In this document: in pieces, positions 7,582 to 14,818 of the stretch
Layout: each line of letters starts with the position of its first letter
Position numbering within the stretch: position 1 is the first letter of the stretch
DNA from: CAZAYP01 sp964489425 [NCBI: uncultured Verrucomicrobiota bacterium]
GTDB lineage: Bacteria > Verrucomicrobiota > Kiritimatiellia > RZYC01
Assembly (NCBI GenBank): GCA_964489425.1
Contig: CAZAYP010000076.1
Location: 8,614 to 23,582, forward strand
Length of the DNA stretch: 14,969 nucleotides
Direction: 5' to 3'
Position numbers and translations under genes: made by a program
Notes under the pieces: model-generated
Databases searched by the model: none
Told to the model about the DNA's origin: nothing
Seen by the model: the letters and a program-made list of their open reading frames with translations, nothing else

Positions 7582-8399
7582 AATACCTGTCCTTGTGGCT
7601 GATCGGATGCCTGTGGGCCGCGGCCGCGGTGGCCGGGACGCCGGCCGCCACCAACGCGCCCGTGCCGATCAAGTGCCGCCTGATCACCGAGCATCTGCCG
7701 CCGCTGAGCTACGTCGCCCGCGGCGAACCCACCGGCCTGGCCGTGGAGATCGTCAAGGCCATCATGGCCCGCCTGAACCAGGCCGGCCGGATCGAGGTCC
7801 GCGCCACCACCGAGGCGTATGCCCTGGCCCAGGCGGACAAGCCAGTGGCCTTGTTCCCCATGGGCCTGATGCCCGAGCGCCAGGCGGAATTCAAGTGGGT
7901 CGGCCCCATCGGCAAAACCGAGCTGTCGTTTTACGCCCGCAAAGGCAGCGGCTTGACGGTCAACAACTGGCGGGACGCGCGCGCGGTGCGCTTCGTCGCG
8001 GTCATCAAGAAAGATGCCCGCGCCGACGAGCTCGAGCAGCGCGGTTTCAGCAACCTGGTCTACGTGGCCGACAACCAGGAAGGCCTGCGCCTGCTGCTGC
8101 GCGGCAGCGTGGACCTCATGCCGCTGGATAACAACAGCATCGGCTACATGCTCAAGGAGTGCCGCGCCACCCTGGCTGACGTGGAGCGGAAGTACACCTA
8201 CTCGGTCTGGCCCTTGTACATCGCGTTTTCGCGGGCCACGCCGGACGCGTTGGTGGGCGCCTGGCGGCAGGCATTAACCGATCTCAAGAAAAACGGCGAT
8301 TATGCCCGCCTGTACGCCGAGTGGCTCCCCACCCAACGGTCGGGCGGCGGTTGGCGTACGGACAGCAACCCGGCGGCTCCCACCCCGGGCAAGCCGTGA
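7578..8399 (+). CDS. Family-3 periplasmic solute-binding protein
   Basis: 273 residues from ATG at 7578, preceded by AAGGAG with a five-base spacer and overlapping the chemoreceptor stop in ATGA. Residues 1-19 are a signal peptide (AVA before Gly20). The mature part has the bilobed SBP_bac_3 pattern: early beta strand and ligand loop (LPPLSYVARGEPTGLAVEIV), a crossover (ALFPMGLMPERQAEFKWVGP), a second lobe with VRFVAVIKKDA, a return segment (LLLRGSVDLMPLDNNSIGYM) and C-terminal helices (ALTDLKKNGDYARLYAEWL). The family binds amino acids and related small molecules for ABC importers or sensors. No permease or ATPase gene is adjacent, and its coupling to a chemoreceptor suggests a sensory rather than transport role. 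It ends with a Pro/Thr/Gly tail. The ligand cannot be read from sequence. Confidence 0.9.
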   Translation: MKYLSLWLIGCLWAAAAVAGTPAATNAPVPIKCRLITEHLPPLSYVARGEPTGLAVEIVKAIMARLNQAGRIEVRATTEAYALAQADKPVALFPMGLMPERQAEFKWVGPIGKTELSFYARKGSGLTVNNWRDARAVRFVAVIKKDARADELEQRGFSNLVYVADNQEGLRLLLRGSVDLMPLDNNSIGYMLKECRATLADVERKYTYSVWPLYIAFSRATPDALVGAWRQALTDLKKNGDYARLYAEWLPTQRSGGGWRTDSNPAAPTPGKP

Positions 8400-8403
8400 C
8401 GCG

Positions 8404-9072
8404 GTGAGCGGCCTCGACTCCATCCGGGCGCGGCTGAAACGGAGCCGGTGGCTGTATCGGGCCGTCAAGGGGTTCCGCCATTGGCGTGGCGACCGCCGGT
8501 TCCGCCGCCGCTTGCGCCAGGCCGGAGAGCTGAGAATTGTCATCGGCGCCGGCAACCAGTACGACCCTGGCTGGATCCCCAGCGAGATCGATTTCCTGAA
8601 CATCCTGCAGCCCGCGGACTGGGCCCGCTACTTCGCGCCGGCCTCCATCCGCGCGCTGCTGGCGGAACATGTCTGGGAGCACTTGACGCCGGAGCAGGGC
8701 CTGGCCGCCGCCCGCGCGTGCTTCGCGTACCTGCGCCCCGGCGGCTACCTGCGCGTGGCCGTGCCGGATGGGTTTCACCCGGACCCCAAGTACATTGAGT
8801 ACGTCAAGGTGGGCGGCAGCGGGCCGGCCGCGGACGACCACAAGGTCCTCTACAATTACCAGACGTTCAGCCAGGTGTTCCAAGCGGCCGGCTTTGAGGT
8901 GCGGCTCTGCGAGTACTGGGATGAAAAGGGAAGTTTCTGCCTCCGTGACTGGGATCCGGCCGGCGGCACCATCGAGCGCTCCAAGCGCTGCGAAAAGAAG
9001 CCCATGCGCAGCATGAACTTCACCTCCATCGTCCTGGATGCCGTCAAGCCGCCGGCGGCGCCCGGGCCATGA
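8404..9072 (+). CDS. Predicted SAM-dependent methyltransferase (COG4627-like)
   Basis: 222 residues from GTG at 8404, four bases after the binding-protein stop. The frame is open upstream, but earlier starts would overlap the previous gene deeply; the start has no strong ribosome site and is probably reached by coupling. After a basic N-terminus (1-40) come a glycine motif (LRIVIGAGNQ, 43-52) and GWIPSEIDFLNI. Then follow the AEHVWEHLTPEQG segment (88-99), typical of this family, and LRPGGYLRVAVPDGFHPD (110-127), the post-motif region of class I methyltransferases. DDHKVLYNY and the CEYWDE motif follow. These are characteristic of the predicted methyltransferases often found in polysaccharide or glycosyltransferase clusters. 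It overlaps the downstream glycosyltransferase by ATGA. Substrate unknown; O-methylation of a glycan is a reasonable guess. Confidence 0.82.
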   Translation: MSGLDSIRARLKRSRWLYRAVKGFRHWRGDRRFRRRLRQAGELRIVIGAGNQYDPGWIPSEIDFLNILQPADWARYFAPASIRALLAEHVWEHLTPEQGLAAARACFAYLRPGGYLRVAVPDGFHPDPKYIEYVKVGGSGPAADDHKVLYNYQTFSQVFQAAGFEVRLCEYWDEKGSFCLRDWDPAGGTIERSKRCEKKPMRSMNFTSIVLDAVKPPAAPGP

Positions 9073-10049
9073 TCCGCGTGCTCACGCATTATGCGCGCGC
9101 GGAGCTCGCGCGCAACGGGCTGGAGGATTTTCCCGATCTGGACGTGGAGGAACTGGCCGCGCCCGACACCCCGCGCGGCCGCTGGCAGTTCGCCCGCCAG
9201 GCCATGCGGCGCGGCCGCTACGACGTCGTCCTGGTCGAGGGCGCCGGGTGGCTGGCGGCGCTGGGCGCATGGCGGGCCGCCTACGCCAACCGCGCCACGC
9301 GGGTGATCTGCGTCATGGCCTATTTCCCCCCGCTGCCGGCGTCACCGGCCGGCCGCTGGCTGCGGCGCCGCGCCGTGGATTTCATGGCCCGCCAGGCGGA
9401 CCTGTGCATGGTGATCTCCACCGACGAAGCGCGGCAGTATCACGAGGTGTACGGCATTCCCGCGGCCAAGCTGGTATACCTGCCGTACAAGATGAACTCC
9501 CAGGAGTTCCTGGCGACCCTGCCGGTGCGCGACGGCGACTACGTCTGGGCCGGCGGCGACAGCATCCGCGACTACCCCACCCTGTTCGCCGCCGTGGCCG
9601 GCCTGGACCTGCCTGTGCGGGTCTACACGCACCTCCGCTTCGCCGCTGCCGAGGTGCCGGCCAATGTGCAGATCGTGGCCAACGACAATACCCCGGGCGC
9701 CTATTATGCGCCTTGCGCCGGGGCCATGATGGCCGTGTTCCCGCTGCTCAAGGGCCAGCTGCGCAGCTCCGGGCAGGCCTCGTACCTCGGCGCCATGTTC
9801 CTGAACAAGCCGGTCATCCTGTCGGACACGCCCGGCGCGCGCGACATCATCACCGACCATGTTACCGGCATGCTGGTGCCCCCCGGGGACCCCGCGGCCC
9901 TGCGCGCGCGCATCCTGGAACTGCGCGCGCAGCCCGACCTGCGCCGCGACCTGGGCCGCCGCGCGCACGACCACGTGGCCGGGGAGTTCACCTTGCGCCG
10001 TTTCTGCGGTCGCCTGTTCGAGGCGGTCGCGCGCGTGGCTGCGGGTTGA
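9069..10049 (+). CDS. GT-B glycosyltransferase (GT4-like)
   Basis: 326 residues from ATG at 9069, overlapping the methyltransferase stop in ATGA. The N-terminal Rossmann-like half has YDVVLVEGAGWLAAL (51-65) and a central ADLCMVISTDEARQYHEVYGI segment (110-130) followed by the hinge. The C-terminal half has GGDSIRDYPTLFAAV (162-176), VFPLLKGQLRSSGQAS (223-238), LNKPVILSDTPGARDIITD (245-263) and TGMLVPPGDPAALRARI (266-282). This is the nucleotide-sugar-binding pattern of GT1/GT4-type enzymes. No signal peptide or membrane segment is seen, so it is predicted to be cytoplasmic. The family's usual EX7E is replaced by an S/G-rich segment (SSGQASYLGAMF), so the precise GT family is uncertain. It is the last gene of the four-gene unit. 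Confidence 0.85.
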   Translation: MIRVLTHYARAELARNGLEDFPDLDVEELAAPDTPRGRWQFARQAMRRGRYDVVLVEGAGWLAALGAWRAAYANRATRVICVMAYFPPLPASPAGRWLRRRAVDFMARQADLCMVISTDEARQYHEVYGIPAAKLVYLPYKMNSQEFLATLPVRDGDYVWAGGDSIRDYPTLFAAVAGLDLPVRVYTHLRFAAAEVPANVQIVANDNTPGAYYAPCAGAMMAVFPLLKGQLRSSGQASYLGAMFLNKPVILSDTPGARDIITDHVTGMLVPPGDPAALRARILELRAQPDLRRDLGRRAHDHVAGEFTLRRFCGRLFEAVARVAAG

Positions 10050-10113
10050 CCTCGGCGTGGGCCAACCGCCATTTTTATCTTTTCCATGACACGGCCTTGG
10101 CCTAGCATGTTGG

Positions 10114-10123
10114 AGTTGCAACT
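10114..10123. promoter_or_regulatory. 10-bp palindrome upstream of gdh
   Basis: AGTTGCAACT is a perfect 10-bp dyad, 26 bases before the gdh start. It overlaps a weak promoter candidate (TTGGCC at 10097-10102, 17 bases, AACTAT at 10120-10125). It is a possible operator, but it is short and could be chance. Confidence 0.22.
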
Positions 10124-10149
10124 ATCAAACCAAAGTCAGGAGGTGCTGC

Positions 10150-11418
10150 ATGAAGTCGTATAATCCCTGGAACATGGCCTGCGAACAGCTGGATGCCGTG
10201 GCGGCCCGGATCAACCTGGACCCCAACGTCCACGCCAAGCTGCGCCACTGCAAGCGCGCGCTGATCGTTTCCGTCCCGATCTGCATGGACGACGGCCACG
10301 TCGAGGTGTTCGAGGGCTACCGCGTGCAGCATAACCTCGAGCGTGGGCCGGCCAAGGGCGGCATCCGCTACCACCCGGACGTGACCTTGGACGAGGTCAA
10401 GGCCCTGGCCATGTGGATGACCTGGAAGTGCGCGGTGGTCGGCATCCCCTACGGCGGCGCCAAGGGCGGCGTGGTGTGCGATCCCAGCCGCATGTCGCTG
10501 ATGGAGATCGAAAAGCTGACCCGCCGCTTCACGTCGGAAATCTCCATCATTATCGGCCCGGAAAAAGACATTCCCGCTCCCGACGTCAATACCAACCCGC
10601 AGATCATGTCCTGGATCATGGACACGTATTCCATGAACGTGGGGTATTCCGCGCCTGGCGTGGTCACGGGCAAGCCGATCGATATCGGCGGCAGCGAAGG
10701 CCGCCTTACCGCCACCGGCCGCGGCGCCATGGTGGTGGTCCGCGAGGCCCTGAAACACCTGCGCCTCGCGCCCGGCAAATGTACCGTGGCCATCCAGGGA
10801 TTCGGCAACGTGGGCAGCGCCACGGCCCAGTTCCTCGACGAGATCGGTTGCAAGATCGTCGCGGTCACCGACGCGTTCGGCGGCCTCTTCAATAAGAAAG
10901 GCCTGAAGGTGCCCAAGCTGCTGGAGCACGTGCGCACCCATCCGCGCAAGTCGGTCGAAGGATTTGCCGGCGGCGACTTCATCCGCGGCGCGGTCGCGGC
11001 CAACAAAGAGCTGTTCGGGCTCAAGGTGGATATCCTGGCGCCCTGCGCCATGGAAAACCAGATCACCGAAGAGAACGCGCCCAAGATTCGCGCGCGCATC
11101 ATCGCCGAGGGCGCCAACGGCCCCACCACGCCCGAGGCCGACCGGATCCTCTTCGAGAACGATATCCTTGTGCTGCCCGACATCCTGACCAACGCCGGCG
11201 GCGTGACCGTGTCCTACTTCGAGTGGGTGCAGGACATCCAGTCCCACTTCTGGCAACTCGCGGACGTCGACAAGGAGCTGACCATGATCATGACCCGCAG
11301 CTTCCGGGATGTGCTGGCCATTGCGCTCAAAGAGAAATGCGACATGCGCATGGCCGCCTATATCCTCGCGGTCAGCCGGGTGGCCAAGGCGGTCAAGCTC
11401 CGCGGCATTTACCCGTAG
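10150..11418 (+). CDS. gdhA: Glutamate dehydrogenase, probably NAD-linked
   Basis: 422 residues from ATG at 10150, with a strong AGGAGGTG (10138-10145). The enzyme reversibly deaminates glutamate to 2-oxoglutarate and ammonia in the cytoplasm. Its length and features match the hexameric Glu/Leu/Phe/Val dehydrogenase family. The substrate-binding segment is RGPAKGGIRYHP (Lys69), the family signature IPYGGAKGGVVCDP contains catalytic Lys105, and PEKDIPAPDVNT contains Asp145. GGSEGRLTATGRG and GPTTPEAD are typical of glutamate-specific members. The Rossmann motif is GFGNVG (217-222), and an Asp (241) at the end of the next strand (IVAVTD) favours NAD over NADP, though this is only a rule of thumb. 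It lies 100 bases after the glycosyltransferase and probably has its own promoter. Convergent with selB. Confidence 0.95.
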   Translation: MKSYNPWNMACEQLDAVAARINLDPNVHAKLRHCKRALIVSVPICMDDGHVEVFEGYRVQHNLERGPAKGGIRYHPDVTLDEVKALAMWMTWKCAVVGIPYGGAKGGVVCDPSRMSLMEIEKLTRRFTSEISIIIGPEKDIPAPDVNTNPQIMSWIMDTYSMNVGYSAPGVVTGKPIDIGGSEGRLTATGRGAMVVVREALKHLRLAPGKCTVAIQGFGNVGSATAQFLDEIGCKIVAVTDAFGGLFNKKGLKVPKLLEHVRTHPRKSVEGFAGGDFIRGAVAANKELFGLKVDILAPCAMENQITEENAPKIRARIIAEGANGPTTPEADRILFENDILVLPDILTNAGGVTVSYFEWVQDIQSHFWQLADVDKELTMIMTRSFRDVLAIALKEKCDMRMAAYILAVSRVAKAVKLRGIYP

Positions 11419-11457
11419 CCGCGCACCGCCCGCGCTGGGTAGGGCCGGGGCCGCCGG

Positions 11458-11481
11458 GTAGCCGCGGGCGTAAGCCCGTGG
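11458..11481 (+). repeat. REP-like hairpin with 5' GTAG
   Basis: GTAG (11458-11461) is followed directly by CCGCGGGC, a GTAA loop and GCCCGTGG: an eight-pair stem with one G-T pair and a GNRA-type tetraloop. It lies in the 74-base gap between the convergent gdh and selB ends. A GTAG tetranucleotide next to a GC-rich hairpin is the hallmark of REP elements mobilised by Y1-type REP-associated transposases. No T-tract follows, so a classical intrinsic terminator is less likely, although the hairpin could still end or protect both transcripts. Confidence 0.5.
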
Positions 11482-11492
11482 AACGGCCCGCC

Positions 11493-13484
11493 TCAGGCCT
11501 GCAGCAAGCCTTTTTCAAACTGGGGCGCCAGCCGCCGCAGGTTGCCCGCGCGCAGCGTCACGCGGCGCTGGTCCAGCCAGTCGAGGATGGCCAGCGCATA
11601 CTTGCGCGAGGACTGGATCGCGTGCTTGAAATCCGCTGAATCCAGCGTTCCTTTTTCGCGGAGCTGCCGGATGACCAGGTCTTGCGCCTGCACCGCGTGA
11701 TCCCGGTCGAGCACCACGTGCGGGTTGAGGCGGATGAGCCGCTGCTCCTTGCACAGCAGGTCGATTAACGGCAGCACCTTCTCCGGCGCCGCGCCGAGCA
11801 GTCCGGGCACCTCGTCCGGCCGCGGGCTCTGGAACCCGCGCTGCGCATAGAGCGCCAGGATCCGCGCCACCAGGTCCTGCTGGGCCGCGGACAGGCTTGT
11901 GGCCGCGCGGGGGATGATGTGCACCCCCTGCCGCGTAATTTCTCCGGCGGTCGCCAGCCGATCCAGCAGGTGGGCCCAGAGCGCCGCCGGCCAGGGCCTG
12001 GCGCTGCGCAGCGCAGCCCAGTCGGCGTGCAGGCCGCCGCTGGCGCGGGCGGTCGCGGCTATGGCCTGGCGCGCCTCGCCCAGGCAAGCTGCTTCGCGCG
12101 CGGTCAGGAAAAAACAGCCCGGCTCCAACTCGCGCACCAAGCCCTGGTCCTTCAGTTGCGTTGCCAGGTCAGCGGCCATGCGCGGTGGCACCCACCCGGC
12201 GCGCGCCAGGTCGTCCAGGGACAGCGCGGCCGCGGGGTCCGTGGCCAGGGCGTGCAGCATGAGCTGGCGCGGCCAGTCCGGCGTCCCGGGCACGGCCCCA
12301 GCCAGGTGCTTTTCGTATATCTGCCAGGCTGCCAGCAACGCCTCCCGCCGTGGCCGGCGCGTCTCGGCCACGGCCAGGCCGACCGTGCCCCCACCCACGG
12401 TCGCGGCCGGCGACGCCCGCCGCACGATAAAGCGGTCGCCCGGCGCCACGGCCACCGGCGCCTGCAGCAGCAGCGTGACCAGCCCGCTGGCGCCGGGCGC
12501 CAGGTCCTTGGACTCGACCAGGTACACCTTGCCGGCGGCTTCGGCCGTGCCGCTGTGAAACGTGATGCCTTCCGCGTTGGCCAGCGGTCGCCCTTGGCCG
12601 CCGACCGTGTGCAGCCGGGCGTGGATCATGGAGACCGCGCGCAGGCAGCCCGGCGTGGCCAGCACCTGGCCGCGCGCGGGAAGGTCCTTGTTAAAGTCGG
12701 GCAGGTTGAGCGCCAGGCACTGCCCCGCGCCGCCCGCGGCTGCGTCCCGCAGGAAGCGCTGCATGCCCCGCACCCGCGCCTGGCCGCCGTCGGGCGCCAG
12801 CTCCAGCGTGTCGCCCACGGCCACCTGGCCGGAGGTGGGGATACCTGTGACCACGCACCCCATGCCCGGCCGGCTGAACGCCCGTTCCACGGGCATGCGG
12901 AAGAGGCCGGCGCGCTGCCCGCCCTGCGTGTGACGCGCGTGCGCCACCAGGGACGCATGCAACTCCGCCACGCCTGCGCCGGTGGTCGCCGATACGGCCA
13001 GGATCGGCGCGTCCCGCAAAAAGGTACCCTGCAAAAAGTCGCGGATTTCCTGCTCGCGCTGGCGCAGCGTGGCGGCATCCACCAGGTCGCACTTGTTCAG
13101 CGCCACCACGCCTTGGCGCAGGCCCAGCAGCTCCATGATCTGCACGTGCTCCACGGTCTGGGGCATGACCCCGTCATCCGCGGCAATGACCAGCAGCGCC
13201 AGGCCGATGCCGGACACGCCCGCCACCATGGTGCGCACGAACTTTTCGTGGCCGGGCACGTCCACGATGCCCACGCACAAATCGTCGCCCAGGTAGCAGG
13301 GCGCGAACCCCAGCTCGATGGTCATGCCGCGCTCCTGCTCCTCTTTGAGGCGGTCCGTGCGGCAGCCGGTGAGCATGTGCACCAGGCTGGTCTTGCCGTG
13401 GTCCACGTGGCCGGCGGTGCAGAGCATCAGCACCACGTCGGGGTCCTGGTCGCGGCGCAGCAGGCCGGGCGGTCCGGCGGTCAT
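11493..13484 (-). CDS. selB: Selenocysteine-specific translation elongation factor SelB
   Basis: 663 residues from ATG at 13484, whose ATGA overlaps the selD stop. An alternative start at 13427 would begin directly at the GTPase. The frame stays open far upstream, but that part is antisense-type reading of selD and not a fusion. The GTPase domain has AGHVDHGKTS (24-33), RGMTIELGFA (52-61), DVPGHE (75-80), NKCD (130-133) and SATTG. EF-Tu-like domains 2 and 3 follow (FSRPGMGCVVTG, VAPGDRFIVRR). The C-terminal 250 residues form the winged-helix region that reads SECIS elements, ending in the typical SRKYALAILDWLDQRRVTLR segment. E. coli SelB has 614 residues. The protein delivers Sec-tRNA(Sec) to UGA codons at the ribosome. 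Confidence 0.96.
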   Translation of the reverse strand: MTAGPPGLLRRDQDPDVVLMLCTAGHVDHGKTSLVHMLTGCRTDRLKEEQERGMTIELGFAPCYLGDDLCVGIVDVPGHEKFVRTMVAGVSGIGLALLVIAADDGVMPQTVEHVQIMELLGLRQGVVALNKCDLVDAATLRQREQEIRDFLQGTFLRDAPILAVSATTGAGVAELHASLVAHARHTQGGQRAGLFRMPVERAFSRPGMGCVVTGIPTSGQVAVGDTLELAPDGGQARVRGMQRFLRDAAAGGAGQCLALNLPDFNKDLPARGQVLATPGCLRAVSMIHARLHTVGGQGRPLANAEGITFHSGTAEAAGKVYLVESKDLAPGASGLVTLLLQAPVAVAPGDRFIVRRASPAATVGGGTVGLAVAETRRPRREALLAAWQIYEKHLAGAVPGTPDWPRQLMLHALATDPAAALSLDDLARAGWVPPRMAADLATQLKDQGLVRELEPGCFFLTAREAACLGEARQAIAATARASGGLHADWAALRSARPWPAALWAHLLDRLATAGEITRQGVHIIPRAATSLSAAQQDLVARILALYAQRGFQSPRPDEVPGLLGAAPEKVLPLIDLLCKEQRLIRLNPHVVLDRDHAVQAQDLVIRQLREKGTLDSADFKHAIQSSRKYALAILDWLDQRRVTLRAGNLRRLAPQFEKGLLQA

Positions 13485-14818
13485 GGCGTACGCGCCTTGT
13501 CCGGCGCCGGCCCCATGAGCCGGCCCAGGCCGGTGTTGCGCACGGTCACGCCGCCCTCGGCCCGGCCGGCCGGCAGCGGCAGCAGGCGGCCGATGATGGC
13601 GGTGGCGTCGTGGCCGCGCTCCCGCATGGCCGCCACGTAGCGTTCGGCGGCCGCGGGCGGCAGGGCGACCAGCAGGCCGCCGGAGGTTTGCGGGTCGTAC
13701 AGGATGGCCAGGTGGCGGTCGTCGTCCGGGCCTTCGGTTACGGCCAGCCAGCCTTGGGCATAGTCGCGGTTCCGTTCGACCGCCCCGGAAATCAAGTCCT
13801 GTTCCATGGCCCAGGCCGCGGCGCGGAACACCGGCAGCGCGGCCAGGTCCACCTCGGCCATCACCCGGCTGCCGCGGGCCATCTCGACGAGGTGCCCGGC
13901 CAGGCCGAACCCGGTCACGTCGGTGCAGGCGTGGGCGCCGCCGTCCTGCATGAGTTCCGCGGCGTCCTTGTTCAAGGTGGCCATGGCGGCCCCGGCATAG
14001 GCCAGGCACGCCGCATCCATCAGGTCCAATTGCGCGGCAAACGCCATCACGCCCGTGCCCAGGGGCTTGGTCAGCACCAGGGCGTCGCCGGGCTGGGCCG
14101 CGGCGCGCGCCACCACCTGCGCGGGCCGGATGAGGCCGGTGACGGCGAATCCCATCTTGATCTCCGGGTCGTTGATGCTGTGGCCGCCCAGCAGGCGGCA
14201 CCCGGCTTCGGCCAGCTTGTCCATGCCGCCGCGCAGCATGGCTTCGAGCATGGCGCCGTCCAGGTCGTCGATGGGGAACCCCACGATGGAGAGCGCGGTC
14301 AGGGGCCGGCCGCCCATGGCGTAGACGTCGCTGACCGAGTTGGCCGCGGCGATCTGGCCGAACAGGTACGGATCGTCCACGCAGGGGGTGAACACGTCCA
14401 CGGTCTGCACCAGGGCCAGATCGTCGCTGAGCCGGTACACGCCGGCATCGTCGCCTGCCGCCAGGCCCACGAGGATGTTGGGATCGGTCACGGCCGGCAG
14501 GCGGCCAATGATGCGCAGGAGATCCGCCTGGCCGATCTTGGAGGCGCAACCGGCCTTGTGGACCAGGCGCGTCAGGGCCACGGCCCCGGTTTTGACGGGC
14601 AGTTTTTCGCCGGCGCACTGGCAGACGTTGTGCGTCTTGAACAGGTCGCAGGGGCACGGCTTGCGCGGGTCGCACACGCAGTGCCCGAGCTTGATCGAAC
14701 GCCCCAGCACCGCCCGCCGGCGGCTGGGGGGGGGATCAGGACGGGAGGTGTCCACGTTGCTGTACACGGTGTTCGGATGCTGTGAAACGGACGACCATGA
14801 TTCATCTTTGTCTGCCAT
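13481..14818 (-). CDS. selD: Selenophosphate synthetase SelD with Cys-rich N-terminal extension
   Basis: 445 residues from ATG at 14818 (E. coli has 347). It makes selenophosphate from selenide and ATP. The core matches throughout: catalytic Cys91 and Lys94 in HKAGCASKIG, GDDAGVY, AAANSVSDVYAMGG, GGHSINDPE, TKPLGTGV, TDVTGFGLAGHL and DPQTSGGLL. The residue two after the catalytic Cys is Ser rather than the Cys of E. coli. The active-site codon is TGC, so this is the cysteine form. Upstream of the core is an unusual segment with three CxC pairs (Cys47/49, 55/57, 66/68), possibly metal- or selenium-binding. The first 40 residues are low-complexity and cross a nine-base C run (14734-14726 on the minus strand). 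There is no Shine-Dalgarno site before 14818, so the true start is uncertain; GTG codons further in are alternatives. Confidence 0.93.
   Translation of the reverse strand: MADKDESWSSVSQHPNTVYSNVDTSRPDPPPSRRRAVLGRSIKLGHCVCDPRKPCPCDLFKTHNVCQCAGEKLPVKTGAVALTRLVHKAGCASKIGQADLLRIIGRLPAVTDPNILVGLAAGDDAGVYRLSDDLALVQTVDVFTPCVDDPYLFGQIAAANSVSDVYAMGGRPLTALSIVGFPIDDLDGAMLEAMLRGGMDKLAEAGCRLLGGHSINDPEIKMGFAVTGLIRPAQVVARAAAQPGDALVLTKPLGTGVMAFAAQLDLMDAACLAYAGAAMATLNKDAAELMQDGGAHACTDVTGFGLAGHLVEMARGSRVMAEVDLAALPVFRAAAWAMEQDLISGAVERNRDYAQGWLAVTEGPDDDRHLAILYDPQTSGGLLVALPPAAAERYVAAMRERGHDATAIIGRLLPLPAGRAEGGVTVRNTGLGRLMGPAPDKARTP

Noticed and set aside
7578-7640. Lipobox (LIGC) making the solute-binding protein a lipoprotein
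   Set aside because: The Cys is only residue 11 and the hydrophobic stretch continues past it to an AVA cleavage site at 19, so a type I signal peptide fits better.
11919-13640. 573-codon plus-strand frame opposite selB
   Set aside because: Antisense shadow; selB has every GTPase motif in order.
14546-14548. Selenocysteine at the SelD active site
   Set aside because: The codon is TGC, so this is the cysteine form.
11493-14675. A 1060-residue fusion containing SelB at its C-terminus
   Set aside because: The upstream 400 residues are a wrong-frame reading of selD. The ATG at 13484 overlapping the selD stop gives a normal SelB.
13610-14785. 391-codon plus-strand frame opposite selD
   Set aside because: Antisense shadow, rich in Gly/His/Gln, without a domain.
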